Below, one piece after another: positions 1 through 5,424 of a stretch of 5,424 bases of DNA (position 1 is its first letter; every line of letters begins with the position of its first letter). Below the pieces are notes generated by a model, which saw nothing but the letters and a program-made list of their open reading frames with translations, was not told the origin of the DNA and made no database searches. A program made the translations under genes and the position numbers. The DNA comes from an uncultured bacterium. Its GTDB lineage: Bacteria > Actinomycetota > Aquicultoria > SKW223. The stretch covers positions 1 to 5,424 of the forward strand of contig CALIRS010000180.1 in assembly GCA_938042205.1 (NCBI GenBank), in the 5' to 3' direction.

Positions 1-62
1 TTCTTTTTTAATATTGCTTTAACCTTCTCAGTAATCGTGTCTGAAATCAAACGAAGAATCAT
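1..62 (-). CDS. Unidentified protein, N-terminal fragment (20 codons, runs off left edge)
   Basis: An ATG at 62-60 opens a frame that stays open to the window edge and begins MILRLISDTITEKV, followed by a lysine-rich stretch. The start is supported by a full AGGAGG just upstream and by the lack of any other in-frame start near that site. The visible part looks like a short amphipathic, basic helix with no signal peptide and no motif I recognise. It lies 59 bp after rlmH on the same strand, so it may be co-transcribed with rlmH or have its own promoter. Twenty residues are too few to assign a family, and I give no function. That it is a real gene is inferred from the ribosome binding site and frame only. 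Confidence 0.6.
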   Translation of the reverse strand, partial: MILRLISDTITEKVKAILKK

Positions 63-64
63 TA

Positions 65-72
65 CTCCTCCT
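65..72 (-). promoter_or_regulatory. Strong Shine-Dalgarno site of the left-edge gene
   Basis: The minus strand reads AGGAGGAG at 72-65, followed by the ATG at 62-60. AGGAGG is a perfect match to the bacterial anti-Shine-Dalgarno core. The gap from AGGAGG to ATG is only 4 bases, slightly shorter than usual. This is the strongest ribosome binding site in the window and the main evidence that a gene begins at 62. Confidence 0.7.
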
Positions 73-121
73 ATAGAATGGCTGCATGCTTTGTTTAGCT
101 GGAATATTGTAACAATTATTT

Positions 122-580
122 TTAACTTCTGTGATAAGGATGCCCCCGAATAACACTTAGAACTCGATATATTTGTTCTAAAAGAATAAGGCGCGCCAGC
201 ATATGTGAATATGTAAATTTCGATAGAGAAATCTTGTAATCCGCTCGTTTTAAAAGAGTAGCGTGAACACCTTCATCTCCACCAATTATAAAAACACAAT
301 TTCTGGAATTTCTTTCCATGTCTTTCAGAATATCAATCAGTTCCCTGGTATTATATTCTTGACCATGGGAGTCGAGAACAAAAACAACTTCATCTTCTCT
401 TATTTTTGAAAAAATCAAATCAGCTTCTTTCTTTAAGCGTATTCTTTTATCTCCTTTTGATTCTCTAACCGATACACTTTCAAAGGGGATAAATCGCATA
501 ATCCGTTTTTCGTAATCTTCAATCAGTTCTTTCCAGCCTCTGCTCTTAGCACGCCCGACAGTAATTATTTTTAATTTCAT
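122..580 (-). CDS. rlmH: RlmH, 23S rRNA (pseudouridine-1915-N3)-methyltransferase
   Basis: RlmH is a cytoplasmic SPOUT-family enzyme that uses S-adenosylmethionine to methylate N3 of pseudouridine 1915 in helix 69 of 23S rRNA, acting on assembled 70S ribosomes as a homodimer. The 152-residue protein matches the family length (E. coli, 155) and is full length. Visible signatures are the N-terminal strand KLKIITVGR (3-10), FVLDSHGQE (67-75), the cofactor-knot motif FIIGGDEG (97-104), the SLS...T..H..AR segment (118-130, with His126 and Arg130), LLEQIYR (133-139) and the terminal PYHR (148-151) typical of RlmH. The ATG at 580-578 overlaps the stop of the upstream protease gene as ATGA. There is no good Shine-Dalgarno sequence before it, so translation is probably coupled. 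The stop is TAA. Family assignment is very secure; the exact modification is inferred from the family. Confidence 0.96.
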   Translation of the reverse strand: MKLKIITVGRAKSRGWKELIEDYEKRIMRFIPFESVSVRESKGDKRIRLKKEADLIFSKIREDEVVFVLDSHGQEYNTRELIDILKDMERNSRNCVFIIGGDEGVHATLLKRADYKISLSKFTYSHMLARLILLEQIYRVLSVIRGHPYHRS

Positions 581-1773
581 ACCAGGTTTGCATTCAGTCT
601 TTCAGGGACAATGTAGGACACTGGTTTCTCAGCTAAAACCATTTCAGCCGTTTTCTTTTCTTTCCCACGAAAATAGGTAATTTTTACCTTATCTCCAACT
701 TTTTTATTTCTGATTTCAGCAATTAGATCTTCCATGTTAGTAATCTTCTTCCCATTCATTTCAATAATAACGTCTCCTTTTTTAAGACCGGCATTAGCAG
801 CAGGTGTCCCCGGTACAACTTCCAGAATTATCGCCCCTTCTTGCGCTTCTTCAGGTAAACTTTCAGCATAATCTTTGGCATCTGCACCAAGAACTCCAAT
901 GAAAGGATGAGAGACTTTGCCCGTCTCGATTAATTGTTTTGCCACTGCCATAGCATCGTTTATAGGTATTGCAAAACCAATTCCCTGATACCCCCCTGAT
1001 TGGGAGTAGATAAGAGAATTAACACCCACAACTCGACCCCTTGCATCACACAAGGGACCGCCACTATTTCCAGGATTAATAGCAGCATCAGTCTGGATCA
1101 GATTTGTATAAGTTCTCGTGGCGCCAGTTTCATCCTGAACGCTTACATTCCTTCGAAGTGCAGAAATGACTCCTGCAGATACAGTATACGATAATCCAAA
1201 GGGATTGCCGATAGCTACTGCAACTTCACCCACCTGAAGTTTAGACGAATCTCCAATCTCTGCTGCTGGAAGGTCAGTTGCTTCAACTTTCACCACTGCT
1301 AAATCAGTATCTCTATCCCTTCCAATGACCTTCCCTTTATACTCCTTTCCACCAAGCAAAGTCACGATGATTTCATTTGCTCCTTGAACTACATGATAAT
1401 TGGTTATAATATACCCATCTTTGCGGATAATAATCCCGGTGCCTATTCCCGAAACTCGCTCGTAGTACGGTCCGAAAAAAAAGCTTTCAATTCTGGTAAT
1501 TTTTTCCACCCTTATGTTTACCACACTCGGTTGCACCTTTTCTGATACAGCCACCACTGGATCAAGCACATTCTTGGATTCAATTTTGATAACCTTTTCT
1601 TTGCTCTTCGCTAACTTGAGAGCATCTTTCAGTTCGCCTTTAAGTAATAATCCTTTAACACTATATCCAGTAACGTAAGAGAGAATTCCTATCGAAAAAA
1701 CAATAGCGAATATAATTCCAATTAAAATGCCAGTGAACAGCAACCAGAAATTTGTAGATCTTTTTTCCTCCAT
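577..1773 (-). CDS. htrA: Membrane-anchored HtrA/DegP-type serine protease with one PDZ domain
   Basis: This is an envelope quality-control protease that degrades misfolded exported proteins outside the cytoplasmic membrane. The 398 residues comprise a short cytoplasmic tail (1-9), one membrane segment (about 10-33, an uncleaved signal anchor giving N-in/C-out topology), a charged linker (about 40-70), a chymotrypsin-fold protease domain (about 75-285) and a single C-terminal PDZ domain (about 290-383). The catalytic triad is visible: His127 in TNYHVV, Asp157 in DTDLAVV and Ser237 in GNSGGP. Length and layout match the single-PDZ, membrane-anchored HtrA proteins of Bacillota and resemble DegS, not the soluble two-PDZ DegP. 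The only cysteine, Cys242, lies five residues after the catalytic serine. The ATG at 1773 follows GAGGTGA with a 6-base spacer. The gene starts 68 bp after nuoN, behind its own likely -10 box, and ends in a 4-bp overlap with rlmH. The fold and activity are secure; the exact subgroup (HtrA, HtrB or HtrC type) and substrates are not. Confidence 0.93.
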   Translation of the reverse strand: MEEKRSTNFWLLFTGILIGIIFAIVFSIGILSYVTGYSVKGLLLKGELKDALKLAKSKEKVIKIESKNVLDPVVAVSEKVQPSVVNIRVEKITRIESFFFGPYYERVSGIGTGIIIRKDGYIITNYHVVQGANEIIVTLLGGKEYKGKVIGRDRDTDLAVVKVEATDLPAAEIGDSSKLQVGEVAVAIGNPFGLSYTVSAGVISALRRNVSVQDETGATRTYTNLIQTDAAINPGNSGGPLCDARGRVVGVNSLIYSQSGGYQGIGFAIPINDAMAVAKQLIETGKVSHPFIGVLGADAKDYAESLPEEAQEGAIILEVVPGTPAANAGLKKGDVIIEMNGKKITNMEDLIAEIRNKKVGDKVKITYFRGKEKKTAEMVLAEKPVSYIVPERLNANLV

Positions 1774-1779
1774 AGAGAG

Positions 1780-1786
1780 TCACCTC
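1780..1786 (-). promoter_or_regulatory. Shine-Dalgarno site of the htrA-type gene
   Basis: The minus strand reads GAGGTGA at 1786-1780, seven consecutive matches to the complement of the 16S rRNA tail, with six bases before the ATG at 1773. It fixes the protease start and supports a bacterial-type leader. Confidence 0.75.
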
Positions 1787-1793
1787 AAATAGT

Positions 1794-1799
1794 ATTATA
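1794..1799 (-). promoter_or_regulatory. Candidate -10 box of the htrA-rlmH unit
   Basis: A perfect TATAAT lies on the minus strand at 1799-1794 in the 68-bp gap after nuoN. Transcription starting about seven bases downstream would give a leader of roughly 15 to 20 bases that just includes the GAGGTGA site. No good -35 hexamer is present at 16-18 bp spacing (the sequence there is near CAAGAA), and there is no TGn extension. The promoter is therefore either activator-dependent, read by an alternative sigma factor, or a chance match in AT-rich DNA. Read as an archaeal TATA box, the start would fall about on the ATG and leave the Shine-Dalgarno sequence unused, so the bacterial reading fits better. 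Confidence 0.45.
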
Positions 1800-1811
1800 A
1801 ACTGGGTTTTT

Positions 1812-1829
1812 TGAATTTCTTGTGAATTT
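1812..1829 (-). repeat. Short direct repeat upstream of the candidate -10 box
   Basis: The 7-mer TGAATTT (plus strand) occurs at 1812-1818 and again at 1823-1829, an 11-bp period close to one turn of the helix. Its near edge lies 13 bases upstream of the candidate -10 box, covering the -35 region. Tandem half-sites on one face of the helix are typical of regulator binding sites. The motif is short and AT-rich, so chance is a real alternative. No regulator is identified. Confidence 0.25.
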
Positions 1830-1841
1830 TTGATCTATTCT

Positions 1842-3254
1842 TCAGGAAGCACCAAACAGACTAAAAACCAGATTTATATAAAAAACAAATACTACTATTA
1901 TCAAAGAAACTGAAAAATGGGTAAGAAATGCCGGTAAAGGCTGGTTAAAAGTAATCTTTGATTCTTCAAAATAAGCTTTTCTAATTATTTTTAAATAATA
2001 ACCAAGGGATACGGCTGACATTGCCACAGCAAATGCCACCACTCCTGTAAAACCAGCTTCAATCATTGTTTTGAACAGATAAACCTTGGCAAAAAAACCT
2101 GGCAACGGTGGCAGCCCTGCTAGTGAAAGTAAAGATACCGACAGTAAAAACGCTGCCAGAGGAGATACTTTTGAAAGTCCAGATACCTCTGTAAGAGCCG
2201 GTCCAGACCGCTTTGAAAGTCCTGGAAGTACACTTAAGAGTCCGAGGTTTGAAATCCCGTACGCAAAAAGATAAAGAAAAAGAGCTTTCGAGGTTTCTTC
2301 ATTTAACGACAAAAACGCAAGAAGCATAAAACCTGCCTGCGAAATGCTTGAATACGCTATAATGCGCGTTAGGTTGTTCTGTACCAGTGCTGAAAAGTTT
2401 GCCAGGAAAAGTGTGAGTACAGCAACGATCATGAAGAGACTCTGAACAACTGTTACTGGAGGTAGATAGCTGAGGAGTCTATACAGAGCAATAAAACCAG
2501 CTATTTTAGGAATTACGCCAATAACCATAAGAGAAATAGTTTCCTGCCCCTCATAAGCATCCGGAGCCCAGAATTGCCAGGGAAAGAAAGCTATCTTATA
2601 ACCAAAAGCTCCGACTGTTAGTAAAAGTCCGCAGGAGACAATACTCAGCTTAAACCCCTGAACTTCAGCAAAGGAAGCCCCGATGGTACTGTAATCAAAG
2701 CTTCCTCCAAAAACAGAGGAAAGGGTTATTCCAAATACGAAAAATCCAGAAGCCACAGCACCAAAGGTGAAGTACTTGGCAGCAGCCTCGGTCTCACTTT
2801 TCTTTCCAAAAAATCCTGCTAGAGCATAAACGGGCAGCGAGGCTATCCCTAAGGCTATTAAAAGCGAAACTAAGTCTAACACCTCAAACATTAAGATACC
2901 GCCTAAATAGGACATAAACGTAAGCAAAGCGAAGAGACCTGCATTTTCCCGTGTTTTACCGTAAGAGTAAAAAACGAGTGTAATGAATAAAAGAAAAAAG
3001 GATACAATGATTCTTCCATATGAGGAAGTCCCATCTATCAATAAACCTCTAAAATTGAACGGATGTGCTGGAGTAATAAATGCAGAAGCTAATAGTAAAA
3101 GTGTGGCAAATATTATAGAGGTAATGGCTATCGCTTTTCCGCTAACCTTTTTACCCGACATGAACATGAGAACAATAATAAAAACTACAGCCAGTACTTC
3201 AGGTTGAAAATAAGGATTATATACACTGCTAAGTCCTATATCCAAAACCCTCAC
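1842..3254 (-). CDS. nuoN: NADH-quinone oxidoreductase (complex I) subunit N
   Basis: NuoN is one of three antiporter-like subunits of the complex I membrane arm and carries one proton channel. The 470-residue protein is close to the usual length (E. coli, 485) with about 14 hydrophobic segments. Conserved lysines are seen at Lys160 (EAAAKY, TM6), Lys220 (FGYK, TM7), Lys250 (VIPKIAGF, TM8) and Lys390 (GFFAK, TM12), matching E. coli Lys158, Lys217, Lys247 and Lys395. The family signatures TRIIAYSSISQAGF (296-309) and SLAGLPPLPGF (377-387) are intact. Oddities: the TM5 glutamate (E. coli Glu133) is Gly136, the TM7 histidine (E. coli His224) is Gln227, and GAP after TM7 is Gly-Gln-Glu (236-238). 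The start shown is GTG, 10 bp after the nuoM stop; a TTG three codons later is an alternative. It is the last gene of the visible nuo cluster. Its quinone and electron donor cannot be read from this subunit. Confidence 0.93.
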   Translation of the reverse strand: MRVLDIGLSSVYNPYFQPEVLAVVFIIVLMFMSGKKVSGKAIAITSIIFATLLLLASAFITPAHPFNFRGLLIDGTSSYGRIIVSFFLLFITLVFYSYGKTRENAGLFALLTFMSYLGGILMFEVLDLVSLLIALGIASLPVYALAGFFGKKSETEAAAKYFTFGAVASGFFVFGITLSSVFGGSFDYSTIGASFAEVQGFKLSIVSCGLLLTVGAFGYKIAFFPWQFWAPDAYEGQETISLMVIGVIPKIAGFIALYRLLSYLPPVTVVQSLFMIVAVLTLFLANFSALVQNNLTRIIAYSSISQAGFMLLAFLSLNEETSKALFLYLFAYGISNLGLLSVLPGLSKRSGPALTEVSGLSKVSPLAAFLLSVSLLSLAGLPPLPGFFAKVYLFKTMIEAGFTGVVAFAVAMSAVSLGYYLKIIRKAYFEESKITFNQPLPAFLTHFSVSLIIVVFVFYINLVFSLFGAS

Positions 3255-3264
3255 CTGCCACCTT
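3249..3264 (-). promoter_or_regulatory. Ribosome binding region that leaves the nuoN start ambiguous
   Basis: The minus strand reads AAAGGTGG (3264-3257) and then AGGTGAGG (3256-3249). The first would serve the GTG at 3254 with a tight gap. The second, a better anti-Shine-Dalgarno match, overlaps that GTG and would serve a TTG at 3245-3243. The two starts differ by only three residues (Met-Arg-Val) ahead of the first membrane segment, so function is unaffected. Confidence 0.45.
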
Positions 3265-4713
3265 TCAAAGTTTCAACACGTTTAAAACTAAAGGTCTAAT
3301 CCATCCAATTACTGATTCCGGGTAAACTCCAGTAAATACTATAAAAATAGCCAGAGTCCAGAATACTGCTCTTTCATAAAACAGCAGAGGTTCCTGTCCT
3401 GCATTTATGTTTGATTCCGGGCTAAAAATTGAATTTCGAACTAACTTTAAAAGATAAGTGGTGTTGAGAACCACGCCTGCACCAACGAGCAATGCGTAAA
3501 AACCAAATGCTTTAAATGATCCCACTACAGAAAGAAATTCCCCGACAAACCCTGCCATTCCAGGCATTCCCATAGAGGCAATAGCAGCAAATACGAACGC
3601 CCAACCAAGTTCAGGCACTGTTAAAGCCAATGCTTTTATTTTTTCCATTTCCCGGGTATGAAGCCTTTCATAAGTCATCCCTACCAGGAAAAATAAAAGA
3701 CCGGTAATCAATCCGTGAGCCCACATAACAAAAATTGAGCCTGAATAACCGATTTCGTTTGCGGAAGCAATCCCCGCGGTAACAAACCCCATATGAGCGA
3801 CGCTCGAATAAGCAACCAACCTTTTGATATCGTTCTGCGCAAAAGCCAAAAGAGCTCCGTAAATAATAGACACCACCGCAAAAGCCAGTATGTACCACTT
3901 GAATTTAAGTATCAGATCAGGAAACATGGTAATATTCAACCTGATTATTCCGTAGCCACCCATTTTTAAAAGCACCCCCGCAAGAAGTACGGATGCTGCA
4001 GTCGGTGCCTGAACGTGTGCGTCTGGAAGCCAGGTGTGAAATGGAAAGCTGGGAAGCTTTACTGCAAAACCAATAAACATTAACCAGAAAGTGAGTAATT
4101 TTAAATCAGGCGGCATGTTTCTAACCGCAGTCGTAAGCATTTCAAAATCAAATGAACCTGCCCTTCCAGAAACATACACAATCAATACACCTATCAACAT
4201 CAGAACGCTTCCAGCAAACGTATATATAAAAAACTTAAGTGCAGCATACTCCCGCTCTTCGCTTCCCCAGATACCGATCAAAAAATACATAGGAATCAAT
4301 ACCGCTTCCCAGAACACATAAAAGAGTATGAAGTCTCGAGTACTGAAGACTCCTATAAGTGCTGCTTCTAATAAAAGAAGCATCGAAAAATAGAATTTTT
4401 CTCGATCTCTATCAACAGTGAAAGACCCGATTACAGCAAGCAAGGTAAGAAGTGTTGTCAGAAAAATAAGGACAATACTTAGCCCGTCTACTCCGAAATT
4501 AAAACTGGCAGTTAAAGGCTTTAACCACTCTAAATTTAAAGTAAAACCAAACAATCCTTTTTTGGCATCGTATGTAAACAGCGTAAAAGAAAGAACAAAT
4601 GTTAATAAAGAAACAATTAAAGCAAAACCCCGAATAACATCCTTCCTTCGAGGTAGAATTATCCCGATTACCGCACCTGCAAGGGGAATGGTGATTAAAG
4701 AAACCAGAAGCAT
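3265..4713 (-). CDS. nuoM: NADH-quinone oxidoreductase (complex I) subunit M
   Basis: NuoM is the middle antiporter-like subunit of the membrane arm and forms a proton channel between NuoN and NuoL. The 482-residue, 14-helix protein is near the usual length (E. coli, 509). All key charged residues are present: Glu136 (VFWEAVLIPMYFLIG, TM5), Lys219 (GFAVKLPSFPFHTWLPDAH, TM7), Lys250 (AGVLLKMGGYG, TM8) and Glu392 (GFVGEFL, TM12), matching E. coli Glu144, Lys234, Lys265 and Glu407. His307 (VAHMGF) and His333 (WAHGL) match His322 and His348. Glu at TM12, where NuoL and NuoN carry Lys, identifies the protein as M. The ATG at 4713 shares its A with the nuoL TAA stop (TAATG), behind a purine-rich GGATGGGGGG, so translation is coupled. 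The stop is TGA. It is a single copy here, followed directly by nuoN. Assignment is secure; whether the holoenzyme takes electrons from NADH, ferredoxin or F420H2 is not shown. Confidence 0.97.
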   Translation of the reverse strand: MLLVSLITIPLAGAVIGIILPRRKDVIRGFALIVSLLTFVLSFTLFTYDAKKGLFGFTLNLEWLKPLTASFNFGVDGLSIVLIFLTTLLTLLAVIGSFTVDRDREKFYFSMLLLLEAALIGVFSTRDFILFYVFWEAVLIPMYFLIGIWGSEEREYAALKFFIYTFAGSVLMLIGVLIVYVSGRAGSFDFEMLTTAVRNMPPDLKLLTFWLMFIGFAVKLPSFPFHTWLPDAHVQAPTAASVLLAGVLLKMGGYGIIRLNITMFPDLILKFKWYILAFAVVSIIYGALLAFAQNDIKRLVAYSSVAHMGFVTAGIASANEIGYSGSIFVMWAHGLITGLLFFLVGMTYERLHTREMEKIKALALTVPELGWAFVFAAIASMGMPGMAGFVGEFLSVVGSFKAFGFYALLVGAGVVLNTTYLLKLVRNSIFSPESNINAGQEPLLFYERAVFWTLAIFIVFTGVYPESVIGWIRPLVLNVLKL

Positions 4714-5424
4714 TACTCAGCCCCCCATCCCAGGAAGAGATAAAGATAAGCTAAGAGAAGCACTATCAATATGGAAACTGCCAGATAATATTGAAGAATC
4801 CCATTCTGAATTCTTCGCACTCTGTCGCCTGCTACCACTGATATAGACCCAACCCCGCGAACGATCCCATCAACTAGATTTTCATCTAAAAAGCGAGAAA
4901 TTTTTGCAAGTAACTGATATCCTCCAAGAAAAACAGCATTATAAAAATCATCAATATAAAGCCTGTTATAAAAAGCATCAGCTATGAACTGAACTACGCG
5001 AACTTTAATTTTCTCAATTTCGTAACGAGGCGAACCATAGGTAACCCAGGCAAAAAGTATACCGGCAAAAGAAACAACTGCGCTCACTATCGCACCTTTT
5101 GCCTCCACATGTCCTGACGCTGCTGGAGCAAATATCTCGCTAAAAGCAATATAGGAAGCAGCAAATGATAGAATCGCCAGCGTTATCATAGGAAAATGCA
5201 TTTTCCAGTCGGATTCATGAACTTCATCGTAAACCTTCCCGGGCTCGCCCGTAAATACTCGGAAGAAAGCTCTGAAAATATAAAAAGAGGTTAAAAAAGC
5301 ACCAAATAATAGTAAGTAATACAACCAATATATCTCGTTAGCTTCAGCAGCGGTAATGATTGTATCTTTACTGAAGAATCCACCCGTTCCCGGGAATCCT
5401 GCAAGAGAAAGACCTCCTACCAAA
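4713..5424 (-). CDS. nuoL: NADH-quinone oxidoreductase (complex I) subunit L, C-terminal part
   Basis: NuoL is the distal antiporter-like subunit of the complex I membrane arm. The frame is open to the right edge; its first full codon, TTG at 5423-5421, is an internal leucine and not a start. The 236 visible residues match the C-terminal part of the usual 600-650-residue protein. They begin inside TM12 at SLAGFPGTGGFFSKD (6-20), whose Lys19-Asp20 match E. coli Lys399-Asp400. TM13 (about 33-55), TM14 (77-97) and TM15 (109-128) follow. Then comes the long horizontal amphipathic helix region (about 135-208) with NRLYIDDFYNAVF (153-165), DGIVRGVG (185-192) and RRIQNGILQYY (203-213), and a final anchoring helix (212-232). 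This lateral helix runs along NuoM and NuoN in known structures. The gene ends in TAA, overlapping the nuoM ATG by one base. The N-terminal channel residues lie outside the window and cannot be judged. Confidence 0.96.
   Translation of the reverse strand, partial: LVGGLSLAGFPGTGGFFSKDTIITAAEANEIYWLYYLLLFGAFLTSFYIFRAFFRVFTGEPGKVYDEVHESDWKMHFPMITLAILSFAASYIAFSEIFAPAASGHVEAKGAIVSAVVSFAGILFAWVTYGSPRYEIEKIKVRVVQFIADAFYNRLYIDDFYNAVFLGGYQLLAKISRFLDENLVDGIVRGVGSISVVAGDRVRRIQNGILQYYLAVSILIVLLLAYLYLFLGWGAE

Noticed and set aside
106..116. Dyad ATTGT-A-ACAAT after rlmH, considered as a terminator or promoter (TACAAT on the minus strand)
   Set aside because: The one-base loop and AT-only ends make a poor hairpin with no T-run, and no -35 fits TACAAT at proper spacing. 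Too weak to call.
122..142. The 3' end of rlmH as an integration site (the SCC element attachment site in staphylococci)
   Set aside because: The conserved Tyr-His codons (TATCAC) are present, but there is no duplicated copy in the 121 bases beyond the gene, no inverted repeat and no recombinase gene. The resemblance follows from the conserved protein end.
190..197. GC-rich palindrome GGCGCGCC inside rlmH
   Set aside because: It is a single 8-bp palindrome within coding sequence encoding conserved Leu-Ala-Arg residues. It stands out only because the region is AT-rich.
1000..4321. Smaller plus-strand frames at 1000-1194, 2086-2274, 2983-3207 and 4091-4321, and a minus-strand frame at 3668-3898
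   Set aside because: All lie wholly inside the protease gene, nuoN or nuoM in other frames, with no recognisable protein features.
3265..4713. Duplicated NuoM arrangement, as in complex I variants with an extra pump subunit
   Set aside because: Only one NuoM lies between NuoL and NuoN, and the following gene is clearly NuoN by its TM12 lysine and other motifs. A second copy outside the window cannot be excluded.
4418..4846. 142-codon open frame on the plus strand
   Set aside because: It lies antisense to the nuoM/nuoL junction, where both minus-strand genes show strong conserved motifs. Its translation is basic, low in motifs and without a ribosome binding site, so it is a shadow frame.
5421..5423. 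TTG at the right edge as a start codon for a short 236-residue protein
   Set aside because: The sequence begins in the middle of the NuoL TM12 motif and the frame is open at the edge, so this is an internal leucine codon of a longer nuoL.

Overview
The window is gene-dense, with every gene on the minus strand, so it reads right to left. The 3' part of a respiratory complex I (nuo) operon fills 1842-5424: the C-terminal part of nuoL (cut by the right edge), complete nuoM, complete nuoN. After a 68-bp gap with a promoter-like -10 box come a membrane-anchored HtrA/DegP-type serine protease and rlmH, the 23S rRNA pseudouridine-1915 N3-methyltransferase, joined by a 4-bp ATGA overlap. A further 59-bp gap leads to an unidentified gene with a strong Shine-Dalgarno sequence, of which only the first 20 codons are present. 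No gene-free stretch exceeds 70 bases. I see no RNA gene, mobile element or CRISPR array.

Organism: Shine-Dalgarno sites, a TATAAT box 21 bases before a start codon, GTG/ATG starts and a moderately AT-rich composition point to a bacterium. An HtrA-type protease next to rlmH is a recurring arrangement in Bacillota (for example yyxA/htrC-yydA in Bacillus subtilis), so a Bacillota-like or related anaerobic or thermophilic lineage is a reasonable guess. The sequence does not fix the phylum. Archaea with Fpo/Fqo complexes also carry NuoLMN homologues and are not formally excluded.

How the genes work together: NuoL, NuoM and NuoN are the three antiporter-like proton-pumping subunits of the complex I membrane arm, and they are translationally coupled (TAATG overlap for L-M, 10-bp gap for M-N). 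The protease probably belongs to a separate envelope quality-control unit with its own promoter. RlmH is a ribosome-maturation enzyme coupled to it.

The most notable observation is in NuoN. The channel lysines are all present, but the conserved glutamate of TM5 (E. coli Glu133) is glycine, the TM7 histidine (E. coli His224) is glutamine, and the usual Gly-Ala-Pro after TM7 is Gly-Gln-Glu. NuoM keeps its complete charged set. I found no wholly new system; the window is mostly ordinary core genes.
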